Shown in pieces: positions 43,451 to 53,235 of a stretch of 64,000 nt of DNA; the stretch's first letter is position 1, and the number at the start of each line of letters is the position of its first letter. Location: NCBI GenBank assembly GCA_037042185.1, contig JAXQJY010000021.1, forward strand, positions 558,001 through 622,000. Reading direction: 5' to 3'. The notes below the pieces were generated by a model, which was not told the DNA's origin, made no database searches, and saw nothing but the letters and a program-made list of their open reading frames with translations. A program made the translations under genes and the position numbers. The stretch comes from Sordariomycetes sp. S80-01Y. Lineage: Eukaryota > Ascomycota > Sordariomycetes.

Positions 43451-46024
43451 CTATAAAGGCGGGAGCTCATCTCTACAGATGGGGCACTGCAGCTTGAACC
43501 TCATCCAGCTCTCCAAACAATGCTTATGGAAAATATGGCGACATGGTGTGACCATGTACTCTCTCCTGGCAAACGCTGACGCCACGCTGCCAGCCTCTTC
43601 ACCTGCCTTGATGACAGGCACCTCGAGGACCGCTCTACAGATAGCACAGTCGATGCTGCGGGTGTTGCTGCTCTTCTTGGTCTCATCATCGTCTCCGCGG
43701 AGGCCAGGGTGGTCAGTGGCCACCAGACCGATAGGCAGCCCACCGGCTTCGAGGTTGTCTTCGCGCAAGACGGGGTGGTAATCCCATGCTTCGGGGACTA
43801 TGGACGTCGGCACGACGAAGCGTGGCCCCACTGCGTCCTGTAGCGCAAGGACGCAGATCTGAACCCACAGCCAGAGCAAAAGGCAGATGAACGCCCTGGG
43901 CTCGGTGACGGCGTAGAGAAAGTTGTCCTCTTTGACCCAGAAGTACGCTAACGGCAGGGTTCGAAGAACAGACTGGCCGATGACGAAGCGCCACTGCAGC
44001 GCCTTGCGACAGTTGCGCATGGTATTGCGGTAGATCTGGGGTACCCACAGCGAGAGGTAGAGAAAGGCACAGAGGTTGAGGAACATGGACCGCAGATTCG
44101 GGTACCACGTCGTGGAGGAGATGATGAGGAAGCTCACCGCGAGGCTGCTGAGGATATACCTGCCGATGATTCCCTGGAAGGATTGAGCATCGGTGAGTCT
44201 AGGTCTGACCCCCTGGGCTGCGCCAGTCTGAGGAACAGCAGCGGCTGCGTTGGCCACCTCTGCGATCTCGGCGTCCACATCCTGATCGGAGGGGACGATG
44301 ACTGGTGTTGAGTCTGTCTGAGCTGGCCGGCTGGCGGTGACAGGAGCAGGCAGCAATGAGCCGGTGTTGTTCTGCTGAACTGCAGACGGGGTTGCAGCAC
44401 CACCAGGCGTGTTGAGAGTCGTATTGACCGTCGTGTTGTCCGGGGTCGTGCCAACTGTATTGCTGGGAGTGTTCGCAGCAGCCTGATTCCGTGCCTCGAC
44501 GCGATCTCTCCACTCTGGCCGGTGAACCTCGTGTATTTTAGCCAGAAAGCTTCCACCGATAGTCATGCTCAAGAAGGACGAGAACATGAGAACAAGGGTG
44601 GGCAAGAATGTCGATGCTGCCGACGAAACCCAAGTCGCAGCCGCCATAAAGGTCATGCCATCCGCTACAACCATGATACTGGCAGTGACGAAACTGACAC
44701 GCGCCATGGTAGAGGGCGTGTACGCTTCTGCCAGCTGCCACTTGGCCAGGAAGCTCTGCAGAAAGACGACAAACGCAAACACTAGCAGCCATGCCTTGAC
44801 CTGATACAGATGCACCTCTCGCTTCAGACCTATCAGGTGCTGAGCTTCGCCTGGAGGGAATTCAGGCGGACCTTTTGATTCCAGGAAGAATCCGCAATCG
44901 GGCGAATAGACGATCGTTGACATCTGCAATGGCGGGACCTTGCCCACGGGGGCACCCAGCGGTGTCTCCAGCTCCGACTCTATGCCGTGGATGATGTTCG
45001 CCAGATCATCCTTCTCAGTGTCTGGCGTCGTCAAACCAACATCTTGTCGTGCTGGTGGCAGGATCTGCGCGTAGAGCACGAACTCGCAGTGAGGGAAGGG
45101 GTGCTTGGTGTACGTCGGATTCTCCATATCCGAGCTCCAGGGCGTATTTTGGTCCACAAAGATATGCTCTTCCTTGGCATCCAGCGTCTGAGCAAGCGTT
45201 TGGTTTAGCAGCATCTGGCTTGACCGAAAGTAGTCCTCGCTCGGGGTCAGATGGGGCAGACCGAAGATGCCGTCAAACTTCTCACTCGTCGTAGTCATCA
45301 TAATGACACCCGTCTGAGGCCAGTGCACTCCCCAGAGGCGGCTTTCCCAGCTCAGGTGTGTGCCATGGCTGTCCTCGATTTGCACAGTGCCCTTGATGTT
45401 TCGTATCGAACCGCCAGCGAGAGGTGCATGGTCCGAGGCCAGTTGCTGGTATTCAGTGGCCGTCTTGTTGCCATCCAGCACGACCACCATCCGCCCGGTG
45501 TCGCCCGTGATGTTGCGCGCCCAGTCTTCGTCGTCGCCAAACCAGTGCATGTCTGGTACGCTCGCGCTCAAGTTGTAGCTGTCCCACCCCCTAGGTATCG
45601 ATACTGACCGTTTCACCCAGTCTCCATGTATCGTTCCCGACGCATTTGCCCAGACCGGCAGCCCTTCGCTCAAGCCCCAATCCTGCTGACTTTGCAGGGC
45701 AGGCATCGCATACCGACTCAACTCCTCACCTCTCTCGCGAAAGTGATCCAAATCTTCCCAGGCAAACCGATCCTCCTTGCGAAACCCCGTCAGATTCAAC
45801 CACCTCTCCTCCGGCCCCTCTTGCTCATCCGCCTGGGTTGGCGCAAAGTCCCTCCATCGCGTCTGGTTCAGCACGTCCAGGGCGCTTCGAAACCCTCGCA
45901 ATCGCTCACTCGCTAGGTCGGACAGTAGCAAAGACTGGGTTCTGTTTTCGGCGTCGGGAAACATGAGCCATAGCATCAGCATGAAGAAGAAGAGGCCCGC
46001 GGCCGATTGCTGTTGTTGTGGCAT
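43451..46024 (-). CDS. TUL1: Tul1-type transmembrane RING-H2 ubiquitin ligase (Dsc complex subunit)
   Basis: Single exon, 857 residues. An N-terminal signal-anchor (GLFFFMLMLWLMF) is followed by a luminal domain of about 400 residues with several N-glycosylation sequons, then about seven membrane segments (first YQVKAWLLVFAFVVFLQSFL) interrupted by a cytosolic Thr/Asn/Pro-rich loop, and a C-terminal RING-H2 (CAIC ... PCRHIFHKHCLESW ... CPIC) from about residue 794 to the end. This order matches yeast Tul1, Schizosaccharomyces Dsc1 and Aspergillus DscA, the Golgi/endosomal E3 that controls membrane-protein quality and, in several fungi, SREBP cleavage for hypoxia and sterol response. Divergent from the HSBP1-like gene with 425 bases between starts. 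Confidence 0.93.
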   Translation of the reverse strand: MPQQQQSAAGLFFFMLMLWLMFPDAENRTQSLLLSDLASERLRGFRSALDVLNQTRWRDFAPTQADEQEGPEERWLNLTGFRKEDRFAWEDLDHFRERGEELSRYAMPALQSQQDWGLSEGLPVWANASGTIHGDWVKRSVSIPRGWDSYNLSASVPDMHWFGDDEDWARNITGDTGRMVVVLDGNKTATEYQQLASDHAPLAGGSIRNIKGTVQIEDSHGTHLSWESRLWGVHWPQTGVIMMTTTSEKFDGIFGLPHLTPSEDYFRSSQMLLNQTLAQTLDAKEEHIFVDQNTPWSSDMENPTYTKHPFPHCEFVLYAQILPPARQDVGLTTPDTEKDDLANIIHGIESELETPLGAPVGKVPPLQMSTIVYSPDCGFFLESKGPPEFPPGEAQHLIGLKREVHLYQVKAWLLVFAFVVFLQSFLAKWQLAEAYTPSTMARVSFVTASIMVVADGMTFMAAATWVSSAASTFLPTLVLMFSSFLSMTIGGSFLAKIHEVHRPEWRDRVEARNQAAANTPSNTVGTTPDNTTVNTTLNTPGGAATPSAVQQNNTGSLLPAPVTASRPAQTDSTPVIVPSDQDVDAEIAEVANAAAAVPQTGAAQGVRPRLTDAQSFQGIIGRYILSSLAVSFLIISSTTWYPNLRSMFLNLCAFLYLSLWVPQIYRNTMRNCRKALQWRFVIGQSVLRTLPLAYFWVKEDNFLYAVTEPRAFICLLLWLWVQICVLALQDAVGPRFVVPTSIVPEAWDYHPVLREDNLEAGGLPIGLVATDHPGLRGDDDETKKSSNTRSIDCAICRAVLEVPVIKAGEEAGSVASAFARREYMVTPCRHIFHKHCLESWMRFKLQCPICRDELPPL

Positions 46025-46449
46025 GGTGGCTTGCGGTTGGCGTCGGCGACGACGCGAGGCGCTATGAATGCGTCATCTGTGTTTTGCTGTTTGTCGGCGT
46101 CGTGTGCGCGCTCGCTTGCACGTCCGATGCGAAAGGTTCTGTTGGGGCTTATGGAAGGATGCAGCGTTTCGGAGGTCAGTTGATGTCGCGCACGGAGGTT
46201 ACAGGAGTGAGATGGTGCTTGTCTGGGGGAGGTGGAGCTTGAGAGCTAGGTTGCGGCTTGTCGTGGGGTATCTTGACCACTGCCAAAGCACATCAACTTG
46301 GCCAACGCATCCCATCAATCCTCTCGCGACACGCTAGACTGCTTATCTGTCTCCATCTTTCTGCGAGCGCAAATAAGCACAGCTCAGGTCCAGTTGATCT
46401 CTCCCAGAGCTACACATCCGACCTCCCGCAAGCTTCCGAGGCAACCAGC
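46025..46449. promoter_or_regulatory. Divergent promoter between the Tul1-type and HSBP1-like genes
   Basis: 425 bases between opposite start codons; must serve both genes. No heat-shock element array (nGAAn repeats) is obvious by eye. Confidence 0.6.
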
Positions 46450-46788
46450 ATGGCCTCAACGAACCCTGATGAGACGCCAGAGCAAGGCAACGTGAGTCCA
46501 GCTCCAAAGCCTGCAAAACTCAATGCCGCGCAGGGACACTGATACATATCCGCAGAATCCCGAGGAGATTCGTTCAGACGTCACAGCCGCGGTTGACGAA
46601 CTTCTTAACAAACTGTCCAACCAGTTTGCCGAAGTCTCACAAGAGATGTTCGCAAAGAGTGAGATAACCTCTCCCTTGTACAGTATTCTCATACTCACCC
46701 TCGAACTCCAGTGGATCAGATGACGAACAGAATCGAGAAGCTTGAGCGGGAGCTGCAACAAAGCAAAGGCGAGGGTACGCCCAAATGA
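46450..46788 (+). CDS. Heat shock factor binding protein 1-like coiled-coil protein
   Basis: Three exons, 46450-46491, 46556-46658 and 46712-46788, encode 73 residues. The central part (SDVTAAVDELLNKLSNQF, then AEVSQEMFAKMDQMTNRIEKL) is the HSBP1 heptad-repeat coiled coil; animal and plant HSBP1 is of similar size and forms trimers or hexamers that bind heat shock factor and dampen it. The ATG follows CAACCAGC, and both introns have good donors (GTGAGT, GTGAGA). The gene is too small and broken up to be found as a single frame, so it is easily missed. Function in filamentous fungi is inferred from the family. Confidence 0.88.
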
Positions 46789-47029
46789 CGAGGGGGTAGA
46801 TTCAATTGCTGGGTCAGGCTCTTAACATCCCTACGAGGTTCACGAAGAAAAGGATCAAGTCGCAGGATCTACTTGGCGCTAGAAATCTTCATTCAACACG
46901 TTTCCCTATGTATCATATCGTATTTTACGCATGTCCCGGTACTCGCCAGTTGAGTATCTATGAACCGGCATATTCGGCGTCATTGCTAATGGCTTGCTCC
47001 GTTTCGCTAGCTCGCATCGTACCCGACCT

Positions 47030-48205
47030 CTACAGCTCATCCTTGATCTCCTGGACCTTCTCCTGGGCCTGCTCAGCGAGCTGAGCTACGAACTTGCGCA
47101 GAACATTCGTCTTGCTCTGGAGCTCATCTCGCTTGGCAGGAGCCAGACCACCCTTGGTCAACAACCCATCCAAGCGCGCAAGCTCCTTGGTCGCCCAGCT
47201 ATCGGTACCAGCAAGCTTCTTGAAAACACGAATGTAGTACTCGGCGTACGTATACTGAGCCGACTCTTTGAACTGCTCGGCCTCCTTGGCGACCTCGGCA
47301 GCAATATCGGCGATGTTGGAGCCAGTAAGCTTAGTCAGGACATTGTCGAGTGCGCCAATAGTTCCGGCAGTGATGTCGAGACCGCCGCCTGGAAGACGGT
47401 GGGTGCCGGCCTTCTCGTTGACAAACTTAAGGAAGTCCTCCTCGGTGCGGCCACCGACGTAGTCAACAGCTTCTTGGCTGCCGGCCGGGAAGTACTTGAT
47501 GGTCGGGTAAGACGAGACTCCATACTTCTTTGCGACGGCCTTGCCCTGGGGAGAGTCGGCGTCAACCTTGGCAATGAGCACGTTGGAGTCGCCTGAGAAA
47601 TCCGTAGCGACGGACTCCCACGTAGGGGCAAGCTTCTTGCAGTCTACAGCCTAGCATCAGCATTGTACCGTGCAAAAAGACCAAGAACACTTACGACCAC
47701 ACCACGGGGCGGTGAAGGCGACGAGCGCAGCCTGGTCACCGCCGACAGCCTTCCCAAAGGTCTCGTCCGTCAACAGCTGGACCTCACTCGGCACCTCCAA
47801 CTTCTTCTTCGACTTGACGCCTGTCTTGTCGGTAATGAAGTCGCTCAACGCATCGATATCCCTTCCCTTGTTGTAATCGGACGGCTTGTCGCTCTTCCCA
47901 TCGAACCACTTCAATGTAGGGAAACCCTGCACACCGAACCTCTTGCCCAGCTCCCTCTCGGCATCGGCGTCCACCTTGGCAATCTGGACCTTATCCTTCG
48001 CATGCTCGAAGTTGAAGGCGAGATCCTCGTAAACAGGCGCGAGCTTCTTGCAGTGGCCGCACCAGGGCGCGAAGAACTCAACGAGGGTCGGCTTGCCCGA
48101 CTTGAGGACAACGTCGTCGAAGTTGGAGGGAATGAGGTCGATGACGGCGGAGCGAGCTGCCACAGTGGCGGCCAGCGCGCTGAAGAAGAAACCTTTGATC
48201 AACAT
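47030..48205 (-). CDS. ER protein disulfide isomerase with C-terminal KDEL (ERp38 type)
   Basis: Two exons, 48205-47695 and 47643-47030, encode 374 residues. A signal peptide (LIKGFFFSALAATVAARS) is followed by two thioredoxin domains with CGHC active sites at residues 49-52 and 169-172; the phase-1 intron falls inside the second motif (PWCG/HCKK). The last 100 residues form the all-helical ERp29-type D domain. The chain ends IKDEL, an ER retrieval signal. This a-a'-D layout is that of fungal ERp38/PDI-D proteins, which form and rearrange disulfides in secreted proteins. It is divergent from RPS29, starts 371 bases apart. Confidence 0.95.
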
Positions 48206-48576
48206 GATGCTTGCTATCTGTAAGAATCAACAAGCAATGTTGTTACGTTAATGGTGAATCTAGGGGTTCAAGGGCAGCTTTGAAATCAGCATCCAAGACG
48301 CCACGGAGCTCCAAGCTTCGCCCCACTTCGGACCCGGCAGCGCTAAGATATCAGCCCCACACGAAGCTCTGCCATTGCCGTGTTGCTCATCTTCTTCACG
48401 TGAGCGCTGAGCCAGTAAGTCACGTGCTTGAGACTCACCCGGGCAGACCCACAGCACAACCCTCCATTGCATCCAGCCCGCACGAAATTTCGCCCGCGAT
48501 TATCGACAACCCACCGCGACCGACGACTTTCAACGACAACGCCTAACCCCCCGGCACACGACAAACCACCGTCAAC
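48206..48576. promoter_or_regulatory. Divergent promoter between the PDI and RPS29 genes
   Basis: 371 bases between opposite start codons, including the RPS29 leader with its CA-rich end just before ATG. No other gene is visible. Confidence 0.6.
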
Positions 48577-48907
48577 ATGTCTCACGAGAGCGTCTGGAAC
48601 TCGCGCCCGCGCACTTACGGCAAGGGCTCCCGCAGCTGGTACGCTATTCTCCCGCATCCCCGCCCGACGACTTCGAACACGATGCAATAGGGTTGGATTG
48701 GGGAAAGAAGGGAACATGGGCTAACGATGCATGTGTAGCCGCGTTTGCAAGCACAAGGCTGGTCTCATCCGCAAGTACGAGCTCAACCTCTGCCGTCAGT
48801 GCTTCCGTGAGAAGTCCAAGGACATTGGTTTCTCCAAGGTGAGACTCCTCGACCCAGCGATCCCAACACCAGGATAGCCCGATTGACACACTATTCAGTT
48901 CCGTTAA
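48577..48907 (+). CDS. RPS29: 40S ribosomal protein S29 (uS14)
   Basis: Three exons, 48577-48638, 48739-48838 and 48899-48907, encode exactly 56 residues, the usual length. The sequence [20 protein letters not shown] leads into a zinc-binding CRVC ... CRQC pair and ends KDIGFSKFR. The last exon carries only TTC CGT TAA. Intron 2 has an ATTGACAC branch region. S29 sits in the head of the small subunit near the decoding site. No ORF longer than about 35 codons spans it, so frame-based searches miss the gene. Confidence 0.97.
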
Positions 48908-49489
48908 ACGACGATACGACACGATGAGTGGCGAGTTGAGGTGATTGAGGTGGAGGAATGAGTGGGCAAAAGCACCTACGAAAGGCATGGAGGAAGGGGC
49001 CTTGCGGAAAATCATTCTCGGATGGCGGGCCGTTTGGAACTTGGAGTTACATGGCTTGCTTGGTTTTGAGAAGTCGCGTCTGACGAACATTCTCGGAGGA
49101 TAGACGAATACCATTGCATTGGAACATTATACACGCTTCGCCATGTGACGATGCGAGGGTTCTTCTGGGAGAAACCTGACTGCCTCGGATTCCGTGCTGG
49201 ATCACGCATTGAACCACGTTGCTGTCCCTCGACGTTTCCAGAGATGCTCGAAATGAGCTCTCCGCATTACGCCTTTCCATGCCTCTCACCGCTCACTTAC
49301 TTTCCCATCTTCACTCATCAAAGCCTACGATCACCAGATGGGCACCACCAGAGATACTTGAAGAGTAGACTTGCGTTGATATTTGACACAGTACATCTGA
49401 ATCTATTGTACAATTATACATGATACCGTATCGTACAACGCCTTTCCTTTTGTCGTCAAATGCTCCCCTCTCCCTGTCTCCTATCTCTC
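48908..49489. other. Intergenic 3' flanks of RPS29 and TUF1
   Basis: 582 bases between two converging genes. No gene is seen; the right end is AT-rich, as expected of a 3' flank. Confidence 0.6.
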
Positions 49490-50875
49490 TTACTTCAGGA
49501 TACGGGTCACCAGACCAGTGGCGATTGTGCGACCACCCTCGCGGACGTTGAATCGCTGACCGACCTCGATAGCGTTGGGGTAGGTAAGAGTAGCAACCAT
49601 CTCGACGTTGTCACCAGGCATGACCATCTTGTTGCCAGCATCCTCGGTACCCTCAGGGAAGGTCAGGTCGACAGACTCGTCGGCAGTGCGGAGATAAAGC
49701 TGGGGACGGTAGTGCTGCATGAAACCGGAGTGACGGCCACCCTCCTCCTTGGTGAGGACGTACAGGGAGACGAGGACCTGAGAGTGCGAGGTGACGGTTC
49801 CGGGCTTGCAAACGACCATACCGCGGCGGATATCCTCGCGGCGGACACCGCGGAGCAGGAGACCAGAGTTGTCACCAGCCTGAGACTGGTCGCAGGACTT
49901 CTTGAAAGTCTCAATATCGGTGACCTTGGTCTTGATGGGAGCCTGGCCCTTTCCAACAATCTCAATCTCCTCCTCGCGCTTCAGAACACCACGCTCGACA
50001 CGGCCGGAGACGACGGTTCCACGACCAGAGATGGAGAAGACATCCTCAACAGCCATGAGGAAAGGCTTGTTCATGTCGCGCTCAGGGGTGGGGATCCACT
50101 CGTCGACAGCCTTGAGCAGGTCGTCGATCTTGTTGGCACCAATCTCGGGTTTCTGGTTCTGCATGGCCATGAGAGCAGAACCCATGATAACGGGGGTGTC
50201 GTCACCCTCGAAACCGTACGATGTCAGCAGCTCACGCATCTCCATCTCGACAAGCTCCAGCATTTCCGGGTCATCGACGGCGTCAACCTTGTTGACGAAA
50301 ACGACAATCTTCTGGACACCGACCTGACGGGCGAGCAGCAAATGCTCACGGGTCTGGGGCATCTGGCCGTCGGAAGCAGCAACGACAATGATGGCACCAT
50401 CCATGTTCGCAGCACCAGTAATCATGTTCTTGATATAATCGGCGTGACCAGGGCAGTCGACGTGGGAGTAGTGTCGTGAGTCAGTCTGGTACTCGATGTG
50501 CGCGGTGGAAATTGTGATACCACGAGCCCGCTCCTCGGGAGCTTTGTCGATGGCACCATACTCGAGGTAGTTGGCGAGGCCCTTCTCGGCCTGACGCTTG
50601 GTGATGGCGGCGGACAGGGTAGTCTTTCAAAATGTCAGTCCACTTCTACGCATGTGCCTAGTCGACCCTACCTTTCCGTGATCAACGTGGCCAATGGTAC
50701 CGATGTTGACGTGAGGCTTGGTGCGCTCGAAAGTGGCGTATGTGCGGTAGACGTGAGTGAAGCCAGCGGCAGACTTCTTGTTCAGGGTGGACTGAAGGGG
50801 GCTCGCGTAGCCATTCTTGAGGCCGCTGCGCGCGGTCCGCAGGAACGGCGCGACTGAACGGAAAGCGGTCGACAT
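49490..50875 (-). CDS. TUF1: Mitochondrial elongation factor Tu
   Basis: Two exons, 50875-50672 and 50623-49490, encode 445 residues. The first 50 residues are Arg/Ser/Lys-rich ([19 protein letters not shown]) and end near [11 protein letters not shown], a mitochondrial presequence followed by the bacterial-type EF-Tu core. GTPase motifs are GHVDHGKTTLS, DCPGH, NKVD and SALM; domains 2 and 3 follow, ending [10 protein letters not shown]. The phase-0 intron cuts the P-loop between GHVDHGK and TTLS. It delivers aminoacyl-tRNA to mitochondrial ribosomes. An in-frame ATG ten codons upstream (50905) exists; the shorter start is preferred for its fit to known Tuf1 ends. Confidence 0.96.
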
Positions 50876-51563
50876 TTTCGGTGGATGTGACTCGGCGACT
50901 AGCAATTACAAGAGATACAGACTTGAGAAGAAGAGAATGAGCGAAGAAGGGAGAGTTGTCGCGACGCGAACGGGAACAAGTGGTTGAGGTCGAAGATGAT
51001 GGCTCCAAATTTTTTAGAGCTTCTCCTGGTTGGCGTCGAGCTGTCGCCCATCCCAACCTGGAAGTTGGGGCATCCACTCTGGCGGCGCCGCACGACATTA
51101 TCCGAATCACGTGGGCACGCGCAGCCATGATGCGAATGCCAAGGCCAGATCCATGGCTGATTGATTTATGACGGTCTTGCCGTTGATTCTGTACGTACTG
51201 CCATCTTTCGAAAGCCAGAGGTCGCTCAATAGATGGCGAGGGATTATTTGTTGCGGGATAAGGCTGCCATGCGCCGTGGCGGACAACGGCAGTGTGTCGT
51301 CGAGATCCAAATCCACTATCGGCGAAATCCATCAATCACAGCGCCGCCGGCAGTAAAATGTCAGTAAATTCCTACGCGCGCCCTCGCGTCTCATCCGAGC
51401 TATCCATTTCGACCCTGGAAACTCAAATACTCCTCAAATTTCTCACCTGAGCACACTTCAACTTCACTCCCGCGACCATCTCTATCGGAACTCTTGACCT
51501 AAAAACTACCACAAACAACTCATAGCTCTCGAGGGAGGCCTCTTGTGGCTACAACCATCCACC
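50876..51563. promoter_or_regulatory. Divergent promoter region between TUF1 and the Pga2-like gene
   Basis: 688 bases between opposite starts, no gene recognised. The right part (about 51400-51560) is CA/CT-rich leader sequence. Confidence 0.6.
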
Positions 51564-52034
51564 ATGGCCGATGAACAGCCTCAAGGACAAGATCACCTCA
51601 ATGACTTTGGCAAGATCGCCTTTCAATTCGTCAAGTATGGTCAAAATGCCACCAACAACATCGCTCAAGTCTTTAACGACATGACTCCCAAGGAATGGAT
51701 CCGTCTCGTTGCCATTGTCGGCGCATACCTCCTCATCCGCCCCTATGTCTTAAAACACGCAACCAAGAAGAACGTGGAGCGCATGGAAAAGGAGAGCAAA
51801 GAGCGAGAGGAGCAAGCCAAGATCTCCCCCAACGAACTCCGTGGCGGGAAGAAGGCTATAGACGGGGACGATAGTGACGATGAGGGAGAATCGTCGACTA
51901 CGGATTGGGGCGCCAAGGCCAGGACAAGGCAAAGGACCCTCATCAAGCGGCTCATGAAGGCCGAGGAGGAGAGGAAACAAGAGTTGCAGGACGATGAGGA
52001 CGACAGAGACATCGCGGATTTGTTGGAGGACTAA
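51564..52034 (+). CDS. PGA2: Pga2-like ER membrane protein
   Basis: Single exon, 156 residues from ATG 51564 (context CCACCATGG; an in-frame ATG at 51543 would add seven). One membrane segment (WIRLVAIVGAYLLIRPYVL, about residues 42-60) is followed by a long charged helix (KKNVERMEKESKEREEQ) and an acidic C-terminus (DDEDDRDIADLLED). This matches the Pga2 protein-trafficking family; yeast Pga2 is an essential ER/nuclear-envelope protein implicated in processing of GPI-anchored proteins and other cargo. The mechanism is not known. Confidence 0.85.
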   Translation: MADEQPQGQDHLNDFGKIAFQFVKYGQNATNNIAQVFNDMTPKEWIRLVAIVGAYLLIRPYVLKHATKKNVERMEKESKEREEQAKISPNELRGGKKAIDGDDSDDEGESSTTDWGAKARTRQRTLIKRLMKAEEERKQELQDDEDDRDIADLLED

Positions 52035-53235
52035 TTGAAGACGAGTCGGGCTTGGCCTTTGGGTTCCGGGTTCTAGCATAAGGGAGGCGTTCTTGCTACT
52101 GCGGTTCAGAATGTACGTGTAAAGGTCATTGACTGTATAAGATACTGGGTGGTTCTACTTCTTTCCAAGGGCTCTGCGAACAAGTTGGGCGTCACCTGCA
52201 GCACAGCGCGCCGTGTTCATTAAGGGTACATCCTTGTTGCGATTGTGAAGCTCTAATGTGTCCGCGCGTGATATCTACCCAAGCTTTGGGCATAAACATG
52301 GCTGAGGGTCTTGAGCGACACACGATACATATTTTCCAGGAGGCCATGGGCATGACCCTGTCCGTAAATACCAGAGAGTCTACGTAGCACAAGACAGTTA
52401 TCCGTCCCCCGTTCTGGGAGGTAGTCGTAGGGTAGGCGGCTAAGATGGACCCATGTTCTACCTATGGTGGGTGTACTGAGCACGCCAGCTCCAATACGTG
52501 CTTGACCGTATTTCTCGGCACAGACAGTGGGCAGCTAAGAAGGCAGAAGAAACAGCCGGTGAAAATATGCGCTGTCGTTCATGCATGGTGGTTGTTACCG
52601 TCCTTGGTGGAGGAGCCGGGAGGATTGCGGTGGAGGGGGGCGGGGACAGACGCAGGTTGGGCGTCAACAAGGAACGATGTCATCTCTCCAACAAGGGCTG
52701 CCGAACCGATGATGGTGGCCCATCCTTCACCTTCGCTGGGCCTCTGGGCGGCTGAGCCATGCAGCGCCAGCTGCAGCACCGACACAGGCACTGGTAAGGT
52801 AACCTGGAAACGTGGATCTCAGGCCATGTCCCTCTACTTTCAGGCTTTTGACTTTCTTCCACATCATTCTCAAGTTCCGACTCCTCATTGAGCCTGTCCC
52901 TTTTCCTCTGCCGTCAGCCTGATCAGCCAGACGACCGGTGCGACCTCACTGTCCCACTTGCTTTATTGCCGCCGCCGGATTGCGACAGCTCTCAATTGGA
53001 GCCTCACCTGCAGCTCCAACTCAGCTAATTGAAGGCCCCGACACGGCCACGTACAGCTCCAAGCCGGCAGCCTGCTCGATGCACCGTTGAGAGGAGCTTT
53101 GTGCGCCCAAGCAAAGTGCATTAATCAGAAGCCTCGTCAACAACGGAGCTAGCTATAAGCGACCTTATCCGAGGCCTCAACCGTCAGCGCAAGAGCTGAG
53201 CTGCCTCGACAGTACCATGTCCTGGCTTCGTCACC
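52035..53235. other. Intergenic region, 1.2 kb, no gene seen
   Basis: 3' flank of the Pga2-like gene and promoter of the CxxC protein gene. The frames present overlap on both strands and look noncoding. Confidence 0.55.

Noticed and set aside
49460-50479. 339-residue plus-strand frame opposite TUF1
   Set aside because: Antisense shadow; the minus strand encodes unmistakable EF-Tu.
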